Assembly: GCA_028023455.1 (NCBI GenBank)
Contig: JAQFVV010000023.1
Coordinates: 620,001-684,000, forward strand
DNA: 64,000 nt
Direction of reading: 5' to 3'
DNA from: Epiperipatus broadwayi
Lineage: Eukaryota > Onychophora > Udeonychophora > Euonychophora > Peripatidae
Below, in pieces: positions 34,930 through 48,400 of the stretch. The notes beneath the pieces are model-generated. The model worked only from the letters and a program-made list of their open reading frames with translations. It was not told the DNA's origin and ran no database searches. The position numbers were made by a program, and so were the translations under genes. Each line of letters starts with the position of its first letter. Within the stretch, counting starts at the first letter, position 1.

Positions 34930-37330
34930 CTCTTCAAAAGCCCTCTCATACTGTGTATTCACATTTATATTTGATACTTTACTAATTTTAATAGGGAAGA
35001 GTTAATAGTCAACTTGTAAATATCTATATAAATCATCAAATATCTTATGACCACCCTTGCTTGAACATATCTTTTGTTCAAGTTATTAGCATAATAGTGA
35101 GGTAGGAGAAAAGGGGAGACTTCTAGATACCTCAATCCAGATGAAGACCTTATTCATTAAAGAAGGTGTTAGCCAGAATGTAGATAGGAATGTATGAGAA
35201 AAATAAAAGCAGTATCAGTTCTGAATTAGAATGAATACAGCATTTATATACTCAGAACAAGATGAGCATTTTAATTTAATGTATTGTTATTTCCAATGCA
35301 TCAAGAATATAATTTTCACAATCACTCTGCTCAGAATTTAAGTTTTGTACAGTTTTCTGTTTATAATACTATTTTTACTTTAAGCAAAAGTCACTTTTCC
35401 AACAAATTGTGGCTGTTCAATGATATGGATTCATTTGTTTAGGTGTGAAAAATAATACTTTTGTTGGTAAATGCAACAAACTCAGTTAAACATAAAAAAT
35501 AAAAAAAAACTACCTATACTCCAATAATCTAAAGCCATCTTAAATTTTTAAATCTATCCACAGGCTACAGATTTATTATATTCTGATGTCAACTATATTT
35601 TATTAATCACAATAACACATAAAAATGTTGAATAAAAGTAAGAGGTAGATAAATTATGAATAGATTAATTATAAAAGACAATTAGGAAGTCATTGGGAAA
35701 AGTGAAAGCAAACAAGATGAAAGAAATTGATAGATGCTCTTAAGAAAAGAGATATAACTAAGAGTTTTTAAGAACAGAAAACAATTTATAAAGCATTTGG
35801 AGAACGTAGACCGAATTAATGTACAGAATTTGCTTTTGACATCTGAGTAATGATAATCACCTAATGGTTATGGGCATAGCTAATCAAAAACCAATGAAAA
35901 ATTAACTATTATATTATTTAAATCACTACTATTACATATATATAATAAATGTTAATATTCTGACTAATAAACAAATATCTTTCAGAATGAAAACCTGTAA
36001 ATAAACCTTGTTTCAGAAAGACATTCTTAGCTTATATTTTTCAGAATATAAATACATGATGCTAATTAAAATTAAAAAAACCTATCTATAAAGCAGTTTT
36101 AAGTAACCATATCAGTATAAAAATAAGATTAGCTGATAGAATAAACCAATTAAATAAATCTCTAGTAAATGATTTGCTATTTTAACAATTACTAAACAGT
36201 TCCAATGCTATTTTGCATTGCAAATTTACAATATGAGTGCTAGAGATATTAAAATTCTTCCTGTTCCAATTTGATATACTGATGAACAACACTTCTCCAA
36301 TTATATCAAAACTTGACATTTAAACACAGATTTATTTATAAGTTAAGTAAGAGAACATTATATTAGTAATTCATAAGTCAAATCAGTAGAACATAATAAT
36401 TTGATTAATAAATGTGCAAGCAGTAAATCCATTCAACTACACATTCAAGTAAATACATTCAGTATATAAATTGAAGAGATATATTCATAACATATACAAA
36501 CAAAATCCAAAATATGCAGAATTACAAAAAAAAAAAAAATCATAAAAAAAATACCTTGCTGCAATATGATGCAGTAGTGAATCCAGGCGAAGTTTGGTTA
36601 TTTCTTTTCCAGATATTTAAGAATATTTTAAGAGAGCAATTTTTTTTTTCAAATAACTGGTTCATATTTAACCAACAAATTATCCAATAGGTCAATAAAT
36701 AGGTAGCTTTTCTTAGCTGGAGGAGTTAAGAAAATCTCAAGACTAAAACAAAATCCAAGCAATCTAATCAATCTTTCCTATTGCATTGAAGAAGTTCTGA
36801 AGAAGATTATTGGGGCAATTAAAACTATCATATTAGGTTATAAAAAACACACTATAAAAGTAATAAAGAACATAGATGATATTAATACAATCTAATCAAC
36901 TGAGTATGATATAATATGATCTTCATAATTTCTTAAAAAGGAGACATATCTTCAAAAACTGAGGCTTAATTTTTACCTTTACTCAAATAGATTTTACTAC
37001 ATCAACTTGCTATATTATTAAAAAAATATCTTAATATCAATCATACAACATTATCAGTTCTGATCATGCTAGATTTACAAGTTAGTTATTATATAAAAGA
37101 AACAGAAGCAGTTTCTTAAGAAGTAAACCATAACTCAAACACAGAGGAATATGACATCTCTTCACTAGTGATGAAAAAGATCACATCGCATTTCACGTTT
37201 ACATTGTCAGTTATCTGATTAACCCATATTTGCCTACAAATTTACTCTCTTATTTACTGGTAAATATTGGATGGCTATTTTAGATAGGAAATCTTAAAAA
37301 AAAAATCAACCTAAGCTTCTTTGAAATATA
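34930..37330. other. Intronic AT-rich DNA, nothing recognised
   Basis: Contains homopolymers and short TA repeats only. No translated frame in either direction gave a recognisable motif. Confidence 0.5.
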
Positions 37331-37339
37331 AAACAATAT

Positions 37340-37440
37340 CCAAGGTTCACCCAGCCAAAACTCAAATTCCAGGTATTGAGCATGGTGATCAGATGTGCTA
37401 ATCACTATCTTACAAAATTCTTCCAATATTTTAAAAAGAC
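37340..37440 (-). repeat. Possible degenerate tRNA-derived SINE
   Basis: On the minus strand: taagatagtgattagcacatctgatcaccatgctc (A-box-like) and tggaatttgagttttggctgggtgaacc (B-box-like). tRNA-like layout only; tentative. Confidence 0.35.
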
Positions 37441-37514
37441 AAAGCTAAAACCATAAGAGCTCAAAAAATTACTTATTAGTTAATCAATTAATAGAAACAA
37501 AAGCAGTTATTTTT

Positions 37515-37605
37515 AGTGTATGCTCTCTGTGTGCATTTTTGTAACTACAAGCTTATTAAAAGTAACGTCACGTTATATATGACTTGCTTTTTAATTATTG
37601 TAGCA
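37515..37605 (+). mobile_element. Retrozyme-like element, outer end fragment
   Basis: Reads gtatgctctctgtgtgcatttttgtaactacaagcttattaaaagtaacgtcacgttatatatgacttgc, matching the downstream module end at 7288-7355 and 7705-7770. No hammerhead or partner arm is attached. Confidence 0.65.
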
Positions 37606-37812
37606 TCTAATGTAAACTTGAGTACTTAATGTTTAGTAGATAAAAATGCAATTTAATCTCTATCACTACCATCTGGTGTCTATTATTCAAGCTTCAGATG
37701 GCGCTAGAGTTGAAAAAACCGTTTTTTCCCCCTAATACTGTAGATATAAAAAAAAAAATCCTAATGATGGGCTGATAACTCTTCACACAATTGGTTCTAA
37801 TTATATTTAAAA

Positions 37813-37960
37813 TGTTATTAAAACAGACAAAACTCTCTATATGTATTGCCATTCAGTGCAAACCAGAGTAATCAATGGATGCCAGAAGGCTTGTGCATAG
37901 ATTATTCTGGCTTGCACTGAGTTGCAATACATATAGAGAGTTTTGCCTGTTTTAATAACA
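37813..37960. mobile_element. Hairpin form of the 'aataggcaaaact' family
   Basis: About 60-bp arms: tgttattaaaacagacaaaactctctatatg at the left and its inverse (atatagagagttttgcctgttttaataaca) at the right. Between them is ggatgccagaaggcttgtgcat, also present in the 17.5-kb and 57-kb elements. The hammerhead is deleted. Flanking sequence on the right (agaaatggtgatcatgtcatg) continues the unit as at 57 kb. Confidence 0.7.
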
Positions 37961-38399
37961 GTTAAGAACAAGCATAAGAAATGGTGATCATGTCATGTTT
38001 ATTATATTTAAAATGATTTCTAAGTTTCCTGTTTATACATGTAAACAGTTTCCTTCTGCTTTTAATAATTTAAGATTCTCATTGCAATTATGCACAACAT
38101 TTTATAAAGAGGCTGTAAAGCATTTCTTTAGGTACAAATGCTTCACTAATAAAACTTCTTCCATTTAATTAAATGTAATTTCTACAAAACTCCATTACTC
38201 TGTATTCTCCATCTATTTTTGTTTAAACAGATTTCTGCAGATTTTAGAATGCATCTTTCTACAATTTATTTAACATTTTCTATACACTTTTGTGGCATAA
38301 TCAAGATTCAAAACATTTGTGAGAATGATAAACTTTATACAACTATCAAGCTTAAAAATGAACACTCAGATCAGAATGCCATAAATATTTTAATGTCAT

Positions 38400-39080
38400 G
38401 TTTCATTCAGATACTTACCTTTGTTGTATTTTTGTTTTTATTTTATATTTTTAATCCAATTTTTACTTCGTATTTCATCCACTTTCATTTTTTATTTTCT
38501 TCTTCTCCATTCTTAATCAATTTATATATATATGTTTTGTTTTATTTTTTTGTTTTTCAATCTCTACTTGATTTTGTTTTTTTATTTCCTCCAATTATAA
38601 ATATTAACTATATTCAAAGCCATTATAGTTACTTATTTACAAACTGCTTCCTTCTTTTAATAATCAAACGTCACCAAAATGATTATAGTCTCTTGCCTAT
38701 GGTTATGAAGTGTTTGTTTCCTTCTTTTAATCACCAAAATTCTTAACAGTATCCACACATAATATTTTACAAGTTGTATAACAGCAACAAAACTTTTGCC
38801 AGTTTAAAATTAAACGTGTGCATTAAATATAATTTCTATAGAACTTTTTTACAAAATATTTTTACAAGATTATTTTACCCTTCTTTACTTTCATTCCCTT
38901 ATTTTTTATTTTACTTGTTTTCTTTTTATTTTCTTAATTTTTACTTCTTTTATATCATTCTGTCATTCTATTATTTTTCATTCATTATTCTTCTTTTCCA
39001 TTTTAAATTTCCTTTTTCTTCATTTTTAATTTTGCAACATTTATTTTACTTTCTTCTTTTTCCTTTTTTTTTTTAAATAC
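38400..39080. repeat. T-rich low-complexity tract
   Basis: The plus strand is dominated by T/C-rich runs. This produces long reading frames on the plus strand that are nearly all Phe, Leu, Ser, Tyr and Ile. No protein is implied. Confidence 0.7.
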
Positions 39081-39211
39081 ATATATTAATCTTAATTATT
39101 CTTGATTTTCTTTATATGCTTATTTAAAAAAAAGGCACAGCAATAGTATTTTTAAATAAATCCATGTATTTTTTATTTATTAACTTAAATATAAATGTAT
39201 TATTAACTTAC

Positions 39212-39316
39212 TTGATAATTTGGATTTGTCTCAGAAGATCGAGCAACAAGAACTTCTATAAAAGCAGAATTTTCATTACCAATATCAATAGAATGAATCT
39301 TTGATGCCTTTTCAAA
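39212..39316 (-). CDS. XRCC1: XRCC1, presumed coding exon 3 (N-terminal domain)
   Basis: A 105-bp phase-0 exon on the minus strand, with acceptor ...tttctag before 39316 and donor gtaagttaa after 39212. The 35 residues are FEKASKIHSIDIGNENSAF, then IEVLVARSSETNPNYQ. Human XRCC1 reads LEKEEQIHSVDIGNDGSAF, then VEVLVGSS...YE. The Phe ending the first block corresponds to human Phe67, one of the residues buried in the Pol beta interface. The following loop is two residues shorter than in human. It joins 48994-49083 upstream and 27802-27960 downstream without changing frame. Confidence 0.96.
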
Positions 39317-39894
39317 CTAGAAAAGAAAACAAAACAATAAATTATTGAATAATTTAATTAAAATATTAAGACTAATTTATTAATAATTGTGTTATCATGA
39401 ACAAATTTTTTTTAAATATATACGCAAAGGAAATCAAAATTATGTACAGTAAATGCAACATGACAACAAAATCCACTAATAATGCCTGAAGTCATCTAGA
39501 TATGATGTAGACTCTTATGCCTAAGAAAAAACATTAAAAAAAAACTTTTCAATGGAAGACTTTCAGTATGTCTTAACACTGAAAGTATCTCAGTGGAGCA
39601 TAATTGAAGATATAGCATTAAAAATGTCTTAATTAAAGTAATTCATAATTTTCAGCTTAATAATCTCCCTTCAATGTTTCATTAAAATTCTCATTCAAGG
39701 TTTCTCATTAAAAAAATTTCACTGAAGATTTTATATATAACTCAATGATAAAACAACATTGAAAATGTCTCACTGAAAACAGTTAATATTTTTACAAAAA
39801 ATACAACCTTTCTTAAATATATGTAAAGGTATTTCTTTTATTGGACAGTACCCTTATAATATATATATGTGTGTGTGCACATGTGTCAAGTATT

Positions 39895-40050
39895 TTGTAG
39901 TGCAATGGTCATCTATGCTAAGACCAAAATTAGAATTTGAGCTAAGTAAATTAAAAAAATTTTTCTTTCAGGTATCTGGCCTTTAGCCAATCTAAACTAA
40001 TCAATCAATAATGATTAGTAGATAAGTATCTAAATTAATGATAAAGGATA
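39895..40050 (+). repeat. Degenerate SINE, older family
   Basis: The head gtagtgcaatggtcatctatgctaagacc with attagaatttgagct is followed by a body tttctttcaggtatctggcctttagccaa. That body is shared in order with 29890-29960 and 50930-50985. Confidence 0.45.
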
Positions 40051-40180
40051 GAAAACTTCTTAAACTCTTATCATCCAGAAGTTAGACAATTTGTTATATG
40101 CTTTCTATTTTACTGTTTCTCTAAGAGGACTATGGAAAGGCAGGAAACTGTGTAAAAGGTGTTTTATTTATATACATATA

Positions 40181-40939
40181 CAAGTGGGGACCCAAAAATA
40201 ATTGAAATTTTATAATAAAAATATTGTTTATTTATCTTTATGTGTTATAAATTTAATCTTCTTCAAAGTATTGTCCATTTAATATAATACACCAGTCTAA
40301 ACATGTTTTTCACTTTTTGAAATAGTCTGAAAACACAAAGTGAAGCCTTTTAATGCCTGTGGCATTTATTTTCATCACTTCTAAGTCTTCAAAAAAAAAA
40401 AGGTAATTCTTCATTCGAGATAATAAAAAGAAGTCACATGGTTAGAAATTAAGCAAATATGATTGATAGCTAAACTGTGTCATGTTGAATTAAATTTAAA
40501 AATTGTTTCATTCATAAGACTGCACACAGAGGCATTATTGTGGTGAAGCTTGCGCATCTCACTTTATTCTAAAACAGGAAGTTTACATTTTACTGCATCA
40601 TTCAAACATTTCAGAACTTGTAGATAAAATATCTGACCATTAAAAATCAATTTTGAGAGAAAAATGTCATTTGTGTCAATAAGAAAAAAATATCGGCATT
40701 ATCTTGACATTGGACTTCATTTGCCATGCTATTGTAGGATATGCAGAAATTAATAATTTCATTACATTCTTCATAACATTGGGTTTTCCCCAGAACAGCT
40801 TTCTTGCAATCTGTTTCAAGCATTACAACTGTTTTCCCTGCCATTTTCCCTAAAAGAATATAGAATTTCACATTATTCTAATATTTCCACCATTACAAAT
40901 ACATAATTTGGCAGATTAATGCAAAAGGGTCCCTGCAAG
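40181..40939 (-). pseudogene. mariner-family transposase remnant
   Basis: Read on the minus strand with frame changes: IFYLQVLKCLNDAVKCKLPV, then LHHNNASVC, the LHHDNAxxH block holding the second catalytic Asp (here Asn). Then FFEDLEVMKINATGIKRLHF and the C-terminal CLDWCIILNGQYFEED, matching the mariner ending KCIxxxGxYFExD. The ends look like imperfect inverted repeats: caagtggggaccc at 40181 and, inverted, cttgcagggaccc at 40939. The N-terminal helix-turn-helix half is largely missing or unreadable (GKMAGKTVVMLETDCKKAVL lies there). The mutated catalytic residue and stops show it is dead. Confidence 0.68.
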
Positions 40940-41738
40940 AGATATGTACCAGCAGATGTATGACAATAGGCACACTTACCAGAGAACAATTCTAATTATT
41001 TTGGAGTTCCACCTCATATATATGTTTAAGAATGTATTGTGAGAATAGATCAAACTCCTCACATAAGTATTAAAAAAAAAAAAAATGCAACACGCACACC
41101 TATCTTGAATATTATTATTAACAAGAATCATTAAAAATTCTATTATTGATTTTTATATATCAATAATTGTGTACAAATTGGTCATTTAAAATTATACCTT
41201 TAACGACTTTTTAACTATACTGACATGTAGATAATCACAATGTAAAAAAAAAATACATATAAGCCCTAACATTAAAGAAAACAAATAACCATTAAATTTT
41301 AATTTTGTTCATCATCCATTCATTACATATACAAATAATAAAATGACATCATAATTGAAATAAGAAAAAACGTGAACTTAAATCGATAAGATATATATAG
41401 AATGGTTAACAGAAAAAGAGAAATGAACATTTTCCCCCTTTTATTGAAAATGAAAATAGTCAATATGTTGAGTAAAATATAAATCTGAATCCATTGCTCG
41501 AAGTCATTCAACAACAATCAGTAAATCATCAATTTTTCAAAGAAGATAAAGAAGAAACCGTGCTTATCATAACGAATAAACTTAATCTAAGTAAAAATAC
41601 ATTTTACGAATATAAAAAAATCTCTTTTGGGAATCCTATTGAAGCTGAATATTAAAAGAAACTAATTACTTCATTATTTATAGGAGTGTATAAAATAAAA
41701 CTACGTTATCAAGTTTTAATAGAACTAATAACTTTAAA

Positions 41739-41819
41739 TAACATTCTAACATGGTTACAATCGGCTAGAGGGGGAAAAACATCCTAGAGATGGAATGTTA
41801 ACCATGTTACTATAATGTT
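41739..41819. repeat. Imperfect hairpin
   Basis: taacatggtta at 41747-41757 is exactly inverted at 41799-41809. Outer aacatt/aatgtt extend it. The loop holds ggctagagggggaaaaacatcc, which resembles, inverted, the gttttttccccctaatac near 37720. Confidence 0.6.
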
Positions 41820-41999
41820 AAATCTGATTCTAAAGAAAAATAATTACTATCTGTTGATAATAAACATCGAATAAGAATGAACTACTACAAATTTAAGGAA
41901 ATTCTTAGATGGAAATTATTTTCATAAATGAAGGAATGGAGTCACTATCTGGAAATTCGAACAGCATTCGAACATGGAATAATATATTTTAAAAGATGA

Positions 42000-44640
42000 G
42001 AAAGAAAGGATCCTTAAAATAAAAATTTATTTCATTCCGTCAATATTAATTGCTTCTAAATTAATCCTAGATTCGACTACACATAAATATCATATATATT
42101 GTAACGTTCAGAATCGTATGATTAGCCAACAAGATTCAGAGACCTAGCAAAAGTACTTCAAACCCAGTATGTTCGGGATATGGTAGTCGCAGAACAGTAC
42201 TAAGCTTTAACCTATTTGCCAGTGCTCCAAAATCTCCACTATCCAACCAACGCTCCTGATGCTACTAATGGTTATCATTTTTCTTCGGTCCCGGTGGTCA
42301 GGGTAGAAACAAGGACTCTCAATTCAAACCTAGCCTATCATGCACTAGACTTTATTAATTTAATCTCAGATATTCACTAAATACTATGATATAGCTTAAA
42401 CTATTATTATTAATATTTCATAGGTTTTGAATACATACATATGATTTAATCAAGTGTGGATATAGATGAGTGGATATGATGAACCAGGAAATGACATGAC
42501 AACGGTATAGATATATACAATTTATTAATACAATTAGAAAATATAATTAATAACAATCATGTTTGGATCTAATCATGATCTATGTATGGGATTACATTTT
42601 TTTTTTTAAACCAAAAAAATAAAAATTACATTTGATGATCAATAGTGATAATAGCACATAATTTCAATATCCCCAGAATAAATATATGGTTTTACAAGAG
42701 GTCACCTGACAATGACAATTAAGGTTGTGAAATATATAAAAATAATAATTACAATAATGAACCTCAGTATTAGATGTATGTGTGTACATTACAATGAAAT
42801 CATACTGGATTCCATGACAATAACAATTGTGATTCAATACAAAAAAAAATTAATTAACTAGAAATGATAGTTACACGCACAGTAAATAATCAGTATTATA
42901 CTGTGTGCCAGCATAAAACGAAATTTTATATTGAGAGTGATAATATTTTATCAAGAAATATGCCACTATAAAATTAATATGCCAATTTTTGGAGAGCAAA
43001 CACAATACCTGGTTATATTAAGTTAGAGGCCAAATGAATATATATAACAAATTTATGCGTGTGTTTACATACATAGGGGAAGTAAAGTATATATGTATTT
43101 GTCATTACAATATTTTATTGTTAGTCTTCTCAGCAGGAGTTATGGACAAAAGCATAATGTTATTACCCTTTATTATTAATAATTATATGAAAAATATGGC
43201 TTATCTATTTCCCACAGAATTAACAACAGGTATGATTAAGAAATCTAATTACAGCGTTCAGTAGCGTCGGGGTTTGAATCCTGTGCTGGCTATATTATTA
43301 GCATTGGCAAACGTGGGCCAATCTTCTTTGTCGAGCAGTAATGTATATTCCTATAGTAACACATCCGCATTCAGCTTGGCTTGTGTAGGAAATAATAGAG
43401 CGTGGGTTTTGAATCACTATCTTTATAGAGTATACCCATTCATCGGCTCAAAGAAAGGCATGTCTATCTCGTATCGCCAAGATCGGTAAAATATCCGCGT
43501 GGCAGACCGCATAGCAATACTCGACATATTTTTATTATTAAAAGCCATATAGGCACAGATCAATGTATTAAGCTACTGATATATTTGCCCATTAAAAGCA
43601 TTAATTTATATCTGCATAGATGTTTTTCCTAAACCTGTCTTTAATAAGTAATAATGGAGAAATCCGACAACCATATCTTATAGGCTATAAAATGCCCAAG
43701 TATTTCAAATATGAATCTAAACTATAAAATGCTAAGGAGGCAAAAAAAATACTACTGCTGAGATATTTCTTTCCCCAAATGCATGCCTCACTAAATATAC
43801 ATATAGAGTGAGATGAACTCATATCTTTGCAATAAGTAATATTGCCTATTTTAAATTTTAAAAGAAGAACTAGCATTATTATCATTATTATTTTTACATT
43901 TAGATAAACGCATACACACTTATATATATATACCATTCTACCTTCTTTAATTGTCACAAAGAATCTTAATTTAAATCAAATAAAATAATTTGAACACATT
44001 TATATTTTTAATTTCTTTACCAAGATACTGTGATTATGCATATACGGGAAGAGGGCGGATTTTTTTTTATATATTTGATTTCTTTTCTATCTCTTTTTTT
44101 ATTATTAAATAAATGACATTTTTCACTAAGTCAGAATTAGACGGATTTAAGAAATTTAACTTTGACTGATTCTTATTTTATCATTCAAAATGAATCGTTA
44201 CCCCTTTCCCACTTTAGATTCGGGATAAAACAAACAAATTTTTATATAAATTAGTTTCATAGTGTAATATCATTTATACCCATATTTAACTAAATTGGCA
44301 CAAAGAAATTAATCAATCAAATATATATTATATTTAAAAGAACATACCGGCATATCTCAAAATAAAATATAGAAAAGCTGCAATTTTAAACTCTCTAATA
44401 ATCTTTTTGTTCTACTTAGAATTATACATTACATTTTTTTCTGTTGTTTGAACCATTAATAAGTAATGGTTAAAATTTAAATTGACTTGTTAAAACAATA
44501 ATAAAAATAAACTAAACACTCATATATGTATAACCGTCCTATTGAAACACATTTTCTTAAGATAGTCTTTTGCGAATTTTATGAATCTAATGAAATTAAA
44601 TGTTCGCATTTTTTTTTTTTATAGAAGGTATTTTTAAGAT
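42000..44640. other. Intronic DNA without recognised gene
   Basis: More complex sequence than average for the window at 42100-42330 and 43260-43520. The latter contains cggggtttgaatcctg, like a tRNA B box, but no A box or tRNA fold precedes it. Reading frames are short and unrecognised. Confidence 0.4.
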
Positions 44641-44692
44641 ATAAATATTTTTTTTTTTTTTTAAAGATAGAAAGTTTATACTTGCGATGACA

Positions 44693-44945
44693 GTGTCACT
44701 TTTGCTTGATGCAGATTTTTTTCTGCCGATTCATTCATTGACAGGGTCGGCCTTGGGCTTCACTGGATTCAGAATAGACTGGCTTCAGGTTGCTTCTCTA
44801 TTTTTCTTCGATGGACCATTGTGTCACTTTGATTGAGGCAGATATTTTTTTCAGGTTCATTCATTATTAGGATCGATCTTTGGCTCTGTCGAACTCAGGA
44901 TAGGCTGGCTTCAGGTTGCTTCTCTTTTTCTCTCATAGCAGCAGC
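44693..44945. repeat. 128-bp tandem repeat, two diverged copies
   Basis: Copy 1 starts gtgtcacttttgcttgatgcagat at 44693; copy 2 starts gtgtcactttgattgaggcagat at 44821. Shared inner blocks are attcattcatt, (c)actggattcagaatagactggcttcaggttgcttctct in copy 1, and gaactcaggataggctggcttcaggttgcttctct in copy 2. Confidence 0.75.
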
Positions 44946-45044
44946 ATGGGATTTGTCTCTCCTCCTCTTCTTTCGATGCATTTTTCTGGAGACTTTCCAG
45001 AGAAAGGAAAAGTAGTTTGTACTACTCAAAAGTCATATCGTGGA

Positions 45045-45200
45045 TCTTTTCTCTAACTGCTTGACTTTTAATTAATTAACTGCTTCTAACTGCTTGACTT
45101 TGCATTAATTCTCCAACTGCTTAACTTTGAAGTTAATAATTTGAATCAATTACTCTCCCTGCTTGACTTTGAAGAATTTGAATTGAATTGAATTCCCTGG
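45045..45200. repeat. Degenerate short tandem repeat, 'ctaactgcttgacttt' type
   Basis: About five copies of a unit resembling ct(a/c)(a/c)ctgcttgacttt are separated by AT-rich spacers with aattaatt or gaattgaatt. It directly follows the 128-bp repeat. Confidence 0.65.
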
Positions 45201-45374
45201 TTCTTTTTCTTTGCTCTATATATAATATTTTTTTCTAAGCAAGGCTTTGTTTTCTATATATATATATATTTAACACCTATAATATATTTTCCTTGGTTAG
45301 AAACGAAAACAGACCGCATGATTGATTTTTCCTTTTTTTAATTACATCAGTTTAAAGATTTTTAGGATTTACAT

Positions 45375-45491
45375 CAGTTTGAAGATAAGAAAACAATTCA
45401 ACACTCCCATGCAACTAGCTGCGTTGATCTTTCAGTTTAAAGATAAGAAAAACAATTCAACACTTCCTTGCAACTAGCTGAGTTGATCTTT
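45375..45491. repeat. 58-bp tandem duplication
   Basis: Unit cagttt(g/a)aagataagaaaacaattcaacact... begins at 45375 and again at 45433. Both copies contain tgcaactagctg and end gttgatctttt. A diverged third piece, gaattcacacttacatgcaacta, appears near 45580. Confidence 0.85.
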
Positions 45492-45499
45492 TACCAAAA

Positions 45500-48400
45500 A
45501 TAGGTGACACAATCGAGATAAGATTACACAAAGTTATAAAATCTTACTTGCCTTTTAATTGCCTCAAGGATGAGAAAAATGAATTCACACTTACATGCAA
45601 CTATATTTTTCAGAATGTTTATGAAAAAAAAAAGCAGAGTCATCAAAATGTTATTCGCAAGGAACAAACTGCCTTTAGGATAAAGATATACGACAATGGA
45701 AATATATTTTTCTTTCCAAAAATATATACATAAAAAATGCACTTCAATAGAACAATTTACACATACATAAGTCCACTCATTCGTAAAGTCATACACCTGC
45801 ACCTGCATATATCCCCTTTAGCAAACAAGCAAAAATAAAAAAAAATGAAAAATTAAATATGAGTTTTAAAATATATATATGTATACTAATTTTACCAACT
45901 AACATGAAGCTCTGTGTGTTCATACACACTGAACGCTTCAATATATATATATGATTATCTTTTTATATTCTTTTTTTATTATTTTTTCTTTTAATAATAG
46001 GATAAGCTTCATTCAACTATATTATAAAGTTATTAATATTTAGTGATTATTAATAAAATATAAAGGTAAAGACCCCAAGTTAACTTAATAACCATTGTGA
46101 CCATCTTTAGACTAAAAGGGTAAGACTTATTGCTCTACCTAATTTTAGATATACATACTATGACAATTATAACGTTATATTATAAATGTAATTCATTTGT
46201 TATAATTAATATATTCGGAATGAATGATTAACATTCTGGTATAAGCAATCTATTCTATCATATGTTAACTTCATCAAGAATAGACTTCAAAATAAAAGAT
46301 AATATTTATAACTTATATCCATGTGATATGACATTCTGAAAATAGGAAAGTCGACTATAAAATTTAGATCACTATTTGAATGAAGAGACAAATTTATTTT
46401 ATGTTATAGTATGGAATTATTTCATTCGGATAATAAATGATCATCCATTGTAATAGTATATTAATGATAGTTTACTTTATAATAATGATACGAGAACAAA
46501 GGATGATCATATTTATTTCACTTTACATTTTTTTTATATAACTTATATTATGTTAAATTGAATTATGAATACTGTTTGCTATTTATATGATTTCAATTAA
46601 ACGTTAGTTATTATAATTATATTCATGATTATTTATCTATTTCGTAATTTACCATATTACAACATACCGTACAAACATATAATTGGTATAGAAGCAGGTT
46701 ATAATCATACCCAGGAACTAGAACTCATGTATATTCTTCCTGAGTTTGAATTCTGTGGAATAACGAAAGCAGATTAGAGAGTGCATGAAATAGGAAAATA
46801 AAATGAATTTTCTATTATTTTAATATAATAATTTCTTAATTATATTGATGAGATAATTTATACTATCCTGTTGCATCTACTATTTGATGATTAAATTATT
46901 TTTGTTTGTCTATACAAATGTTCAATCTGTCATAAATGCTCGCTCCATTACACATATTATCCTAAACTAACAGATTATCAAATGAGGGTAAAATGGCATT
47001 TATGTCGTCCCATTACAGTATACACAATATGTTTCTAAATTCATTAAATCATTTATTCTTTTTTATATATTTTAAATCATATATGTTCTATCTAATCTCT
47101 TGATTTTTCCAAAAATAACAATTGAATTTTCCAGAAGCTCAAATATTCCATTATTATAAAATGCTGTTATTTTGATAGTTTACTACACAATACTAATATT
47201 TTAATCATGAAAGAACTTTTTAAATATTCTATACAATAATTCACATTTTTTTGATTGCATTGTAAAAGTACAGTAGTATATTATTACAATATTACTAATA
47301 TAAACTGCTCTCAGGAGCTAATATGAATGAATTGCAATAAGATTAGATGCTTGGGAGTCATGGAAATTTAAATGACAGTCAAGAATACAACAAGTTCAGT
47401 AAAAATAAGCTAGTTTTAGCTAAAATGGACAATATCAGCAAAAAAATTTATTATCAGTAATATACGGTATACTAGATTTCTTATAATGGGCCCATGAGCT
47501 TGCAAATGCAGACAGAGAAAAATTTCTCTAAATTGATTAATCTTAATACTTTAACATTACAGTTCAGTAAAAACAGTTTGTTTCAACTGGCAAAAAAAAA
47601 ATTTCCATTTTTTTTTTTTTTTGCATTTTCCTCAGACAGCAATTTATCAAGAAACCTTTGCTCTAATAGCCAACTTCTCTCATCATAAGACAAAGATTCA
47701 AGGCAAAATTTTCATATAAACATAAAACAGTAACTGCCAATGCATTTTGCCAATATGGACTCAAATTCCCAAGATACAAAAACCAGACCTAATTGGCTGA
47801 ATAGTATTTGAAAAATCTCAAACTTATTTTCAATCAAGATACCTAACTTACAATTCTGCAAGTCAAAAAAGTTGTCAAAACTCTCCATTGCAAATCACTT
47901 CGAATTCCACATATCCCCTGGAATATGGCGAATTCTTTTTGTTATAATAAACAATTCTTTATAGAATAAAAGTTCTTATTGAAGAAAGTTACTATGTATT
48001 TGAAAAACAAAAAAAAATCATAGTAATGTTCAGTAAAGAAAGATCTCTAAGTTATTCAAAAATAATACTTTTTTAAAATAAAAATAAAAATATTCTGATC
48101 AAAATTGGTGTCTTTGTAATTAGAGGATGGAAATGTGTTTTGCACCAACATGCAATCTCATCATAATGATTAATACAAAAAAAAATGACTGATGATATAA
48201 GAGAAACATGTCATCTGATTGAACCTAAACAATTGAAATAAAAAAGAGAAAATGAGTTATAGAGGAGTCAGTCAGTAGGATTGATTCTATCAAACAGTAA
48301 TTACAATTTGATGAGTCTTAATTTTATCCTACAATGCAACCTACAATGCAACAGAATAATTATTAACAATGAAGTGTTCATTGGGTATTTTGCAGTTACA

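Larger units (their letters stand above)
27961..39211 (-). other. XRCC1: XRCC1 intron of 11,251 bp
   Basis: Intron between presumed coding exons 3 and 4. It holds a perfect hairpin, two kinds of SINE, a degenerate hammerhead, and a 2.8-kb LINE in the opposite orientation, listed separately. From 34930 to 37330 I see only AT-rich sequence with no recognisable domain in any frame. Confidence 0.85.

Noticed and set aside
38219-39076. Two plus-strand reading frames of 175 and 100 residues
   Set aside because: Composition is almost only Phe, Leu, Ser, Tyr and Ile from a T-rich tract. No domain, and they lie in an XRCC1 intron next to an exon on the other strand.
43260-43290. tRNA B-box-like cggggtttgaatcctg
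   Set aside because: No A box, acceptor or anticodon stem at the right distance; not enough for a tRNA gene or a SINE.
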